A model generated the notes under the pieces. That model did not search any database. It was given only the letters and a program-made list of their open reading frames with translations, and had not been told where the DNA came from. Position numbers and translations under genes: made by a program. From Allocatelliglobosispora scoriae (GTDB lineage Bacteria; Actinomycetota; Actinomycetes; Mycobacteriales; Micromonosporaceae), in NCBI RefSeq assembly GCF_014204945.1, contig NZ_JACHMN010000002.1, forward strand, positions 124,001 through 188,000: DNA of 64,000 nt, read 5' to 3'. This document shows, in pieces, positions 16,978 to 25,215 of this stretch (position 1 is its first letter; each line of letters begins with the position of its first letter).

Positions 16978-18207
16978 ATGGAGGACCTGTTGGAACTGCG
17001 GCGCACCGCACAGGACCTGAGCCGGGCGGAGCGCTGGCCGGAGTTCCTGGACCTGGTGCCGAGGCTGCGCGGTGACGAGGAGTTCTGGGCGTCCTACTGG
17101 GCACCGATGGCCGCCATCGGCGCCGGTCTGCTCGGCCGGCCGGAGAAGCGCCGCCTGCTCCAGGACGCGATCGACGCCGGATTCTGCCAGCCGGAGATCT
17201 TCGAGCCGGAGCTGACCGGGGTTTTCGGAGCCGACGAGGACTGGCCCGAGCTGCTCGCGCGGATGGCGGCCAATGTGCCACCGCCGACGCTGGAGCTGCT
17301 CTCCTGGCCGACCCTGACACCCATGGAGCCGCTGGAGCTCTTCCGGCTGACCGCCGACCGCGAGGAGCTGCTCCGCGCCCGGATCCCCGCGCCCGAGCCC
17401 ACCGCCTGGGCGACCGCGCAGACGCTGCTGCGGTGGGTCTCCACCCGCTGGACGCACAACAACGAGCACGTCGACCGCCCCGACGCCGTGGAGCTCCTCG
17501 ACCGGGTCGACGCCGGTGAGCGGTTCGCCTGCTCGGAGTACTCCATCCTGCTGACCCAGGCGCTGAACGCGTCGGGCATCCCCGCACGGCAGGTCGGGCT
17601 GCGCAAGGCCAACCACCACACCGGGATGGGTGGCGGGCACGTCGTCACCGAGGCGTGGATCGACGACCTTGGCCGCTGGGTGGTGCTCGACGGGCAGAAC
17701 GGCATGTTCTGGTCCGATGTGGACGGAACCCCGCTGGGGCTGCTGGAGCTGATGGACCGCTTCCACTCCGGCGGGCCGCCGTCGGCCATCGTCTGTCTCG
17801 CCGAGCCGCAGACCGAGGCCGCTCGCACGGGGTGGTGGATGTACTTCGCCGCCGCCTACACGACCGGGGCGGCGTGGGTCGAGCACGGGTTCGTGCCGAT
17901 GGTGGACGGCAGGTTCTACCGGTCGCCGCGGCTGATCCGGGAGGCTTCGCTCGCCTACCCGGACCTCGCTGAACTCGCGGTGAGCATCGCCGTCACCGAC
18001 GACGTGCCGCTGCTGCGACCGCACCTGCGGCACCCGTTCGCCACGGCGGTCCGGGTCACCGACGGCGACTCCGGCGGCGAGGTCCCCGTGGACGGCGGCT
18101 GGCCGCTGCGGCTCTCCCCCGCTGGAGATCACCACGTGGAACTGGCCGTGGTCACGCCGTTCGGTGTACTGCGCCCCGCGGAGATCCGCTACCGCACAGC
18201 CGAATGA
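16978..18207 (+). CDS. Transglutaminase-like superfamily protein
   Basis: A 409-residue soluble protein. Residues about 140-260 fit the transglutaminase-like cysteine peptidase fold: Cys185 in ACSEYS, His221 in HVVTEAW, Asp238 in VLDGQNG, spaced and followed by aromatic residues as in the family. The N-terminal 130 residues are helical and unlike known domains. There is no signal peptide, so it acts in the cytoplasm unless exported with a partner. Its divergent neighbour is a membrane protein. Substrate unknown. Confidence 0.78.
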   Translation: MEDLLELRRTAQDLSRAERWPEFLDLVPRLRGDEEFWASYWAPMAAIGAGLLGRPEKRRLLQDAIDAGFCQPEIFEPELTGVFGADEDWPELLARMAANVPPPTLELLSWPTLTPMEPLELFRLTADREELLRARIPAPEPTAWATAQTLLRWVSTRWTHNNEHVDRPDAVELLDRVDAGERFACSEYSILLTQALNASGIPARQVGLRKANHHTGMGGGHVVTEAWIDDLGRWVVLDGQNGMFWSDVDGTPLGLLELMDRFHSGGPPSAIVCLAEPQTEAARTGWWMYFAAAYTTGAAWVEHGFVPMVDGRFYRSPRLIREASLAYPDLAELAVSIAVTDDVPLLRPHLRHPFATAVRVTDGDSGGEVPVDGGWPLRLSPAGDHHVELAVVTPFGVLRPAEIRYRTAE

Positions 18208-18299
18208 CTGTTTCGACTCGGCACCTTGATGGTAACGAGAAGCGCCCAGTTCACGATTTGACGCACGCGGGGAGCACCCTATTGACATCAGCATGATCC

Positions 18300-19697
18300 A
18301 TGCAGCAACGTGCCCGCATGACCGATAACGGCCTGCGCGCCGGTGATCTGCTCGGCGAGCGGTACCGACTCATCGACCGCATCGGCGCCGGTGGCATGTC
18401 GGTGATCTGGCGGGCCAAGGACGAGACGCTCGATCGACTGGTGGCGATCAAGGTTCTCGATCCCGATCTCGCCGGGGACGAGCGGCTGCGCGAGCTGGCC
18501 CGCCGGGAGGCGTGGGCGGCGGCCCGGCTCAACCACCCCGACGTGGCGAGCGTGCACGACTTCGTCCGCACCACCCGCCGCGGTCAGGAGATCGCGATCA
18601 TCGTGCTCCAGCTCGTGCCGGGCGACCCGCTCGCCGAGAAGATCGCGATGGGACCGCTGCCCTGGCAGGAGGCGGTCCGCATCGGCGGCCGCGTCGCCAC
18701 GGTCCTCTCGGTGGCGCACCGCGCGGGCGTGGTGCACCGCGATGTCACGCCGGACAACATCATGGTCCACGGGCACAAGGTCACCGTGCTCGACTTCGGC
18801 ATCGCGGCCCGGATCGGCGAGCCCGACGACGACAGCACCGGCGCCACCTTCGGCACCCCCGCCTATGTCGCGCCGGAGCGGCTCGACGGCACCCCGGCCC
18901 AGTCCGCCACCGACATCTACGCCCTCGGCGTGGTGCTGCACGAGATGCTCACCGGCACGGTCCCGTTCCGCGTCCGCGGCTGGGAAGACGTCGCCAACGA
19001 CCACGGCCGCCCGCCCGCACCCGCGGTCGCCGGCCTGCCGCGCCCGGTCGTCGAGGTGCTGCAGCGCTGCCTGCGCCGCGACCCGCACGAGCGGCCGCAC
19101 GCGACGGAGCTGGCGATGGTGCTGGACCGGGCACTCGCGGCCCCGCCGAGGCGGTGGCCGCGATACGCGGCAGTCGGCGGCGTCGTGGTGCTGCTCGCCG
19201 GATTCGGCACCGCCTGGTGGCTCGTCGACGACCCGGCCTCGCCGCCCTCGGCGAGCCCGTCCGCGAGCGCTTCCCCGGCTCCGTCCCCGTCCGCATCGGT
19301 GAGCGCTACTCCCATCCCGGCCGGTTCCGCCACGGCCACCGTCCCGGCATCGCCGAGGGCGTCCACCGGCGGCGGCACCCGGCCGAGCGCGAGCCCGCCC
19401 ACGATCCCGGTGCCCGTCACCCCGACCGTCGACGAGGCGCTCGCGACCGCGCTGGAGACGGTCGACGAAGGGCTCAGCAAGCAGGAGATCCGCAACGACG
19501 TCGCGCTGGACCTGCGCCAGACCATCCGCAACATGGCGCGCAACCCGAAGACTCGCGCTCAACTCGACGAGGCGGCGCGGGGCACCCGGGAGAAGATCGC
19601 GTCGCGCGAGGGGGAGGGCAGCCTCTCCGCCGGGTACGCCGCCCGGCTGCGCGCCGACGTCGAGCAGCTCATCGCGGCGATCGCCAAGAAGCTCTGA
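18300..19697 (+). CDS. Eukaryotic-type Ser/Thr protein kinase, membrane-anchored, with altered catalytic loop
   Basis: A 465-residue kinase. Gly loop IGAGGMS, ATP-binding Lys51 (VAIKVLD), catalytic loop HRDVTPDN with Asp148, and DFGIA are visible. Thr150 stands where Ser/Thr kinases nearly always have Lys (HRDxKxxN). Activation segment GTPAYVAPERL and the APE-like Glu are present. A membrane helix lies at about 290-310, then a Ser/Pro-rich stretch and an outside helical domain of about 85 residues. The start may be ATG 18300 or 18318; no clear ribosome binding site decides. Targets are unknown. There are no PASTA repeats. Confidence 0.87.
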   Translation: MQQRARMTDNGLRAGDLLGERYRLIDRIGAGGMSVIWRAKDETLDRLVAIKVLDPDLAGDERLRELARREAWAAARLNHPDVASVHDFVRTTRRGQEIAIIVLQLVPGDPLAEKIAMGPLPWQEAVRIGGRVATVLSVAHRAGVVHRDVTPDNIMVHGHKVTVLDFGIAARIGEPDDDSTGATFGTPAYVAPERLDGTPAQSATDIYALGVVLHEMLTGTVPFRVRGWEDVANDHGRPPAPAVAGLPRPVVEVLQRCLRRDPHERPHATELAMVLDRALAAPPRRWPRYAAVGGVVVLLAGFGTAWWLVDDPASPPSASPSASASPAPSPSASVSATPIPAGSATATVPASPRASTGGGTRPSASPPTIPVPVTPTVDEALATALETVDEGLSKQEIRNDVALDLRQTIRNMARNPKTRAQLDEAARGTREKIASREGEGSLSAGYAARLRADVEQLIAAIAKKL

Positions 19698-19711
19698 CGC
19701 TCCACCCCGGG

Positions 19712-19777
19712 GTCACGTTTTGCAGCAAAGCGTGGCTTCCCGGTGCCGGATGGCCACGGTTTGCTGCAAAACGTGGC
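19712..19777. repeat. Palindromic repeat family B, copy 1
   Basis: A 25-bp arm containing CACGTTTTGCAGCAAAGCGT pairs with its complement at 19753-19777 with two mismatches around a 16-base loop. It starts 15 bp after the kinase stop, as a terminator would, and 115 bp before the GH97 gene. Copy 2 is at 28809. Confidence 0.7.
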
Positions 19778-19891
19778 GGGGGGTGGGCGGGGCACTGCGT
19801 GACAACGTTGACAGGCCGGAGATGTTCATCTTTGATGGTCGATGTAATGCCACGCCTGCACGGTCACCGTCCCGTCCGTGAGAGGAACCCC

Positions 19892-22522
19892 ATGCATCGA
19901 GAAACGCCCCGCCGCGCCCTGCTCCTGGGTTGCGCGCTCGCCCTCGCCCTGCCGACCGGAGCCGTCATCGCCGCCGGCCCCGCCGCCGCAGCCGTCACCT
20001 GGACGGTGACCGGCCCGTCCGCCGGCTCCCCGACTAGCGCACAGGTCACCTTGGACAACGGAGTGCCCAGCTTCGCGGTCCTGCGCGGCGGCACGACGGT
20101 GCTCTCGCCGTCACCGATCGGCATCGAGACCGCCGCCACCGACCTGACCAAGAGCCTCGTCTTCACCCAGCGCGCCGATCAGACGGTCACCGAGACCTAC
20201 GCGATGACGACCGGCAAGAAGCGCAGCCGGCAGACCGCGTACACCCAGACCACACTCTCGTTCACCGGCACCGGCGGAGCGCGGCTCGACATCGTGGTGC
20301 GCGTCTCCGACACCGGTGCCGCCTACCGCTACGTGCTGCCGGGCAGCGGAACGGTGACCGTACGCCGAGAGGCCTCCTCCTGGACCGTCCCGACCACCGC
20401 ACCCGCGTGGTTGGTGCCGACCCAGTCGGAGGACCAGGGAGTCTGGTTCGAGACGACGGCCGGGAGCGCTCCGGCCGCCGACTTCGCCGCACCATCGCTC
20501 TTCGAGGTCGGAGCCAACTTCGCCCTCGTCGCCGAGACGGACCTCGACGGCCGCTACGCCGCGAGCAACCTCACCCACCGCGCCGGGACCGGCACCTACA
20601 CCACCTCGATCATCGGTGCCCCGATCACCGCGACGCTGCCGCTCGCCACCCCGTGGCGGACAGCGGCCGTCGGCGACCTCAAGACCGTCACCGAGTCGAC
20701 GATCGTCGACGACCTCGCCCCCGCGTCGAAGGTCGCCGACACCTCCTGGGTCCGGCCCGCCACCGCCGCCTGGTCCTGGCTGACCGACCACGCCGCCCAG
20801 TCCGACCCGGTACGCCAGAAGCAGTACATCGACTTCGCCCAGCGCAACGGCTGGGGCTACGTCCTCATCGACGAGGGGTGGCAGTCCAGCTGGATGCCCG
20901 ACGTGGTGGCCTATGCCCGTGACCGCGGCGTCGGAGTCATCCTGTGGTTCAACTCCGCCAACCTCCAGACCGCCCAGCAGCGCGAATCCTGGCTGCCCCA
21001 GATCAAGGGCTGGGGCGTGGCGGGCGTGAAGGTCGACTTCATCTACCAGGACACCCAGCCGGTGCTGAAGTGGTACGACGCGATCCTCGCCCGCACCGCC
21101 GAGCTGAAGCTGATGGTCAACTTCCACGGCGCCGCCACCCCGCGCGGCCTGCAGCGCACCTGGCCGCACGTGATGACCGCCGAGGCCGTCTACGGCACCG
21201 AGCAGTGGCGCAACCGGGCCGCCTTCAACACGATGCTCCCCTTCACCCGCAACGCCATCTCCAGCATGGACTTCACCCCGGTCACCTTCGTCGTCTCCGA
21301 CCGCGACACCAGCGACGGGCACGAGCTGGGGACCTCGGTCGTCTTCGAGTCCGGATGGCAGCACTACGCCGACAGCACCGCCAGTTACGAGGCCCGGCCC
21401 GAGGCGCTGACGATCCTCAACCAGCTGCCGACCGCCTGGGACGAGACCCGGCTGCTCGGTGGACGGCCCGGCCGGGAGGCGTACGTCGCCCGCCGCAACG
21501 GCGGCAGGTGGTATGTCGGCGGCATCTCCGCGCTCGCCGCGAAGACCTTCTCGTCCCCGCTGAGCTTCCTCGGCGGCGGGCAGTGGCTCGCCGAAACGGT
21601 ACGCGACGGTGCCCCGGGTCGGCTGCTCCGCGAGACCCGCGTGGTCACGAGCGCCGACACCCTCTCGATCGCGATGCCCGACCGGGGCGGCTTCGCCGGT
21701 GTCGTCTGCCCCTACACCGCCGGGATGACGACCTGTGGACCCGGCTACTCGACCGGCACCCTCAAGGGCCAGGAGTCCGGGATCTGCGTCGACGTGCCCG
21801 ACAACAGCCAGGTCAACGGCACCGCCGTCAAGCTGTGGGACTGCAACGGCGGCCCCAACCAGGCCTGGACGGCGACCGCGGGCAAGCAGCTCAAGGTCTA
21901 TAACACCAAGTGCCTCGACGTCGCCGGTGGCGGCACCGCCGACGGCACCGCGGTGCAGATCTACGACTGCAACGGCACCGGCGCGCAGCAGTGGACCGTC
22001 AACGCCGACGGTACGGTCGTCAACACCGGCTCCGGCAAGTGCCTCGACGCCAACAACCACGGCGTCGCCAACGGCACCACCCTGCTGATCTGGCCCTGCA
22101 ACGGCCAGCCCAACCAGAAGTGGGCCCGCGCGAGCATCGGCGGGATCCTCAAGGGACAGCCCTCGGCGAGGTGTGTCGACCTGCCCAACAGCGCCCAGGC
22201 CAACGGCACCCGGCCCGCGCTCTGGGACTGCAACGGCGGCACCAACCAGGCGTGGCTCTCGACCAACACCAACCAGCTGCGGGCCTTCTACACCAAGTGC
22301 CTCGACGTCGCCGGTGGCGGCACCGCCGAGGGGACCGCCGTGCAGCTCTTCGACTGCAACACCACCGACGGCCAGCGGTGGCGGGTCCGGTCCGACGGCA
22401 CGGTGGTCGGGGTCGGCTCGGGCAGGTGCCTCACCACCGTCGGCAACGGCACCGCCAACGGCACCCTGCTGGTGATCTCGACCTGCACCGGCGCCGCCAA
22501 CCAGAAGTGGAACCGCACCTAG
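19892..22522 (+). CDS. Secreted glycoside hydrolase family 97 enzyme with two C-terminal ricin-type domains
   Basis: An 876-residue secreted enzyme. Signal peptide 1-33, a GH97 N-terminal beta-sandwich (about 35-275), a TIM barrel (about 280-550) with QYIDFAQRNGWGYVLIDEGW and GVKVDF, a short C-terminal sheet, and two ricin trefoils (about 625-750 and 752-876) with six QxW motifs (NQAW, QQW, NQKW, NQAW, GQRW, NQKW). The Asp in GVKVDF sits where retaining GH97 alpha-galactosidases have their nucleophile, so alpha-galactosidase is favoured over alpha-glucosidase; this is tentative. GAGAGGAA precedes ATG 19892. It probably removes galactosyl groups from plant polysaccharides. Confidence 0.87.
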   Translation: MHRETPRRALLLGCALALALPTGAVIAAGPAAAAVTWTVTGPSAGSPTSAQVTLDNGVPSFAVLRGGTTVLSPSPIGIETAATDLTKSLVFTQRADQTVTETYAMTTGKKRSRQTAYTQTTLSFTGTGGARLDIVVRVSDTGAAYRYVLPGSGTVTVRREASSWTVPTTAPAWLVPTQSEDQGVWFETTAGSAPAADFAAPSLFEVGANFALVAETDLDGRYAASNLTHRAGTGTYTTSIIGAPITATLPLATPWRTAAVGDLKTVTESTIVDDLAPASKVADTSWVRPATAAWSWLTDHAAQSDPVRQKQYIDFAQRNGWGYVLIDEGWQSSWMPDVVAYARDRGVGVILWFNSANLQTAQQRESWLPQIKGWGVAGVKVDFIYQDTQPVLKWYDAILARTAELKLMVNFHGAATPRGLQRTWPHVMTAEAVYGTEQWRNRAAFNTMLPFTRNAISSMDFTPVTFVVSDRDTSDGHELGTSVVFESGWQHYADSTASYEARPEALTILNQLPTAWDETRLLGGRPGREAYVARRNGGRWYVGGISALAAKTFSSPLSFLGGGQWLAETVRDGAPGRLLRETRVVTSADTLSIAMPDRGGFAGVVCPYTAGMTTCGPGYSTGTLKGQESGICVDVPDNSQVNGTAVKLWDCNGGPNQAWTATAGKQLKVYNTKCLDVAGGGTADGTAVQIYDCNGTGAQQWTVNADGTVVNTGSGKCLDANNHGVANGTTLLIWPCNGQPNQKWARASIGGILKGQPSARCVDLPNSAQANGTRPALWDCNGGTNQAWLSTNTNQLRAFYTKCLDVAGGGTAEGTAVQLFDCNTTDGQRWRVRSDGTVVGVGSGRCLTTVGNGTANGTLLVISTCTGAANQKWNRT

Positions 22523-22535
22523 CCCAAGATCACCG

Positions 22536-22552
22536 CAACTCTTGAAGAGTTG
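22536..22552. repeat. Palindromic repeat family A, short copy (core only)
   Basis: The core CAACTCTTGAAGAGTTG alone, with no paired outer arms. It lies 13 bp after the GH97 stop and 12 bp before a full-length copy. Confidence 0.7.
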
Positions 22553-22564
22553 GTCCTAAGAGCG

Positions 22565-22611
22565 CGCGCCCCATAGCACCAACTCTTGAAGAGTTGGTGC
22601 TATGGGGCGCG
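22565..22611. repeat. Palindromic repeat family A, full copy overlapping the sulfatase-activating gene
   Basis: A perfect 47-bp palindrome with 23-bp arms and a central G. The outer arm CGCGCCCCATAGCACC is specific to this copy. Its right arm runs into the formylglycine-generating enzyme gene and supplies its stop codon TAG (22602-22600). It sits between convergent genes. Confidence 0.8.
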
Positions 22612-23523
22612 GCTGACGGTGCGGAAGCCGAGGTGGCAGGTGGTGGTGTCGACGGGTTGTGCCATCCGGGCCGGGGGCCGGTAGCGGCGGCAGTAGTTGG
22701 GGGCGCAGAGGAACGACCCGCCCTTGGTGACCCGGCGGCCGATGCGCAGGTGCGGGGTGGCGGGGTCGTAGCTGTCGTGTTCCGCCGGGGTCGCGGGCTG
22801 CCCGCAGCAGCTGCTCTGCGCCGCGGGCCTGGCGTACCAGTCGGTGGTCCACTCCCACACGTTGCCGATCATGTCGTGCAGGCCGAAGCCGTTGGCCGGG
22901 AAGGCGCCGACCGGCGAGGTGCGCTCGTATCCATCGGTGGCGAGGTTCACCAGCGGAAACTCCCCCTGCCAGGTGTTGGCCATGTGCTTGCCGTCCGGTG
23001 CGAGTTCGTCGCCCCAGGCATACTCGCCGGTGGCGGCGCCGCGGGCGGCGTACTCCCACTCGGTTTCGGTGGGAAGCCCGCCCCCCGCCCAGAGTGCGTA
23101 GGCGACGGCGTCGTCGTAGCCGATGTGAACGACCGGGTGCTGGTCGAGGCCATGGAGGGTGGTCCCGGGGCCGTAGGGGTGCCGCCAGTCAGCGCCCGGG
23201 ACGTAGCGCCACCACTGCAGGTGGTCGCGCAGGTCGACGCGGTGCGGCGGGCTGACGAAGACCACCGACGCGGGTACGAGCAGCGCCGGGTCCGCACCGG
23301 GGTAATCGGCCGGGTCGGGTGCCCGCTCAGCCGCCGTGACGTGCCCGGTGGCCGCGACGAACTCGGCGAAGGCGGCGTTGGTCACCGGCACGGGGTCGAT
23401 CCAGAACCCGCCGACCGTCGCCTGCCGGGCGGGGGCCTCCTCCGGGTAGTGGTGGTCGGAGCCCATGCGGAAGGTGCCGCCGGGGATCCACACCCGGCCC
23501 GGACGTGTGTGCTGATGGGACAT
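22600..23523 (-). CDS. Formylglycine-generating enzyme (sulfatase-modifying factor)
   Basis: A 307-residue FGE-sulfatase family protein that oxidises the active-site Cys of sulfatases to formylglycine. The two redox/copper-binding Cys are present (CAPNYC, Cys273 and Cys278, the same spacing as the well-studied Streptomyces enzyme). Other family marks are IPGGTFRMGS, LPTETEWEYAARG, GLHDMIGNVWEWT and GFRTV. ATG 23523 is preferred to a TTG at 23553, which only adds a basic tail with no ribosome binding site. It is divergent from the sulfatase it most likely activates, across about 106 bp. Confidence 0.92.
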   Translation of the reverse strand: MSHQHTRPGRVWIPGGTFRMGSDHHYPEEAPARQATVGGFWIDPVPVTNAAFAEFVAATGHVTAAERAPDPADYPGADPALLVPASVVFVSPPHRVDLRDHLQWWRYVPGADWRHPYGPGTTLHGLDQHPVVHIGYDDAVAYALWAGGGLPTETEWEYAARGAATGEYAWGDELAPDGKHMANTWQGEFPLVNLATDGYERTSPVGAFPANGFGLHDMIGNVWEWTTDWYARPAAQSSCCGQPATPAEHDSYDPATPHLRIGRRVTKGGSFLCAPNYCRRYRPPARMAQPVDTTTCHLGFRTVSRAP

Positions 23524-23629
23524 GGTGCGCGCCTGCCGGAGGGTTCGGTTCAATATGACATTCGCTCATAAAAGCGCCTAATTATCACGATACTGGAGTC
23601 CTAGACCAGACCCGGCCAAGGGAGACAGT

Positions 23630-25150
23630 GTGGCGACCAAGAAGACCCCCGCATCCGAGAAGCCGAACATCCTGGTGATCTGGGGCGACGACATCGGCAT
23701 CAGCAACCTGTCCTGCTACAGCGACGGCCTGATGGGGTACAGCACCCCCAACATCGACCGGCTCGCCGACGAGGGCATGCGCTTCACCGACTACTACGGC
23801 GAGCAGAGCTGCACCGCCGGCCGGTCGGCGTTCATCACCGGCCAGAGCGTGTTCCGCACCGGCATGAGCAAGGTCGGGATCCCCGGCTCGCCCGTCGGCC
23901 TGTCCGCCGAGGACCCGACGATCGCCGAGCTGATCAAGCCGCAGGGCTACGCGACCGGCCAGTTCGGCAAGAACCACCTCGGCGACCGCGACGAGCACCT
24001 GCCCACCATGCACGGCTTCGACGAGTTCTTCGGCAACCTCTACCACCTCAACGCCGAGGAGGAGCCCGAGTCGGCGAACTACCCGCCCGCGAAGGACTTC
24101 CCGAACTTCCGCAAGAACTTCGGGCCGCGCGGCGTCCTGCACAGCTGGGCGCTCGCCGACGGCTCGCAGAAGATCGAGGACACCGGCCCGCTGACGCGCA
24201 AGCGGATGGAGACGGTGGACGACGAGTTCACCGAGGCCGCGATCGACTTCATCAAGCGGCAGAAGCAGGACGCGAAGCCGTTCTTCGTCTGGTTCAACTC
24301 CACCCACATGCACTTCCGCACCCACCCGAAGCCGGAGAGCATCGGGCAGGCCGGGCGGTGGCAGTCCGAATACCACGACACGATGATCGACCATGACCGC
24401 AGCGTCGGGCGGCTGCTCGACACCCTCGACGAGTTGGGCCTGGCCGAGAACACCATCGTCATCTACGGCACCGACAACGGGCCGCACATGAACTCCTGGC
24501 CGGACGCGGGCACCACGCCGTTCCGCAGCGAGAAGAACACCAACTGGGAGGGCGCGTTCCGCACGCCCGCGATCGTGCGCTGGCCCGGGAAGATCAAGCC
24601 CGGGTCGATCAGCAACGAGATCGTCAGCCACCTGGACTGGATGCCCACCTTCCTCGCCGCCGCCGGCGTGCCCGATGTCAAGGAGAAGCTGCTCAAGGGC
24701 CACAAGGTCGGCGCGAAGAAGTTCAAGGTGCACCTGGACGGGCACAACCTGCTGCCCTATCTGACCGGTCAGGAGGAGCACAGCCCGCGGGAGGGGTTCT
24801 TCTACTTCTCCGACGACGGCGACCTGGTGGCATTGCGCTTCGACAACTGGAAGGTCGTGTTCATGGAGCAACGCTGCCAGGGCACGATGCAGATCTGGGC
24901 CGAGCCGTTCACCGTGCTGCGGCTGCCGAAGATCTTCAACCTGCGCACGGACCCCTATGAGCGGGCCGACACCACGTCCAACACGTACTACGACTGGTTG
25001 ATCAGCAGCGCGTACATCGTGCTCGCCGGGACGACCCTCGTCGGGCGGTTCCTGGAGACCTTCGTGGACTACCCGCCCCGGCAGAAGGCACCGAGCTTCA
25101 GCATCGACCAGGCGATCGCCAAGATGGAAGAGGGCTTCGCCAGCCACTGA
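23630..25150 (+). CDS. Cys-type arylsulfatase
   Basis: A 506-residue sulfatase without a signal peptide. CTAGR (Cys61) is the CxAxR signature that is converted to formylglycine. Metal-binding Asp-Asp is in WGDDIG, and TDNGPH carries the C-terminal Asp-Asn pair. GTG 23630 follows AGGGAG. The neighbour FGE gene fits its need for activation. The protein begins with Lys/Ala/Pro residues and looks cytoplasmic. It resembles arylsulfatases acting on small sulfate esters, but the substrate is not set by the sequence. Confidence 0.92.
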   Translation: MATKKTPASEKPNILVIWGDDIGISNLSCYSDGLMGYSTPNIDRLADEGMRFTDYYGEQSCTAGRSAFITGQSVFRTGMSKVGIPGSPVGLSAEDPTIAELIKPQGYATGQFGKNHLGDRDEHLPTMHGFDEFFGNLYHLNAEEEPESANYPPAKDFPNFRKNFGPRGVLHSWALADGSQKIEDTGPLTRKRMETVDDEFTEAAIDFIKRQKQDAKPFFVWFNSTHMHFRTHPKPESIGQAGRWQSEYHDTMIDHDRSVGRLLDTLDELGLAENTIVIYGTDNGPHMNSWPDAGTTPFRSEKNTNWEGAFRTPAIVRWPGKIKPGSISNEIVSHLDWMPTFLAAAGVPDVKEKLLKGHKVGAKKFKVHLDGHNLLPYLTGQEEHSPREGFFYFSDDGDLVALRFDNWKVVFMEQRCQGTMQIWAEPFTVLRLPKIFNLRTDPYERADTTSNTYYDWLISSAYIVLAGTTLVGRFLETFVDYPPRQKAPSFSIDQAIAKMEEGFASH

Positions 25151-25156
25151 CCCGAC

Positions 25157-25208
25157 GAGACCTTGAATGGTTTCTGTCGCCGTGGCAGCAGAAAGCATTC
25201 AAGGTCTC
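25157..25208. repeat. Palindromic repeat family D, copy 1
   Basis: GAGACCTTGAATGGTTTCTG (25157-25176) pairs with CAGAAAGCATTCAAGGTCTC (25189-25208) with one mismatch. It starts 6 bp after the sulfatase stop and ends 7 bp before the convergent gene, as a shared terminator would. Confidence 0.7.
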
Positions 25209-25215
25209 CTCGCGG

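Noticed and set aside
19712-19777. Riboswitch controlling the GH97 gene
   Set aside because: The same arms recur at a convergent gene junction (28809), so a terminator-type repeat is more likely.
23524-23553. Longer start (TTG 23553) for the formylglycine-generating enzyme
   Set aside because: The added residues lie outside the fold, with no ribosome binding site; ATG 23523 is better.
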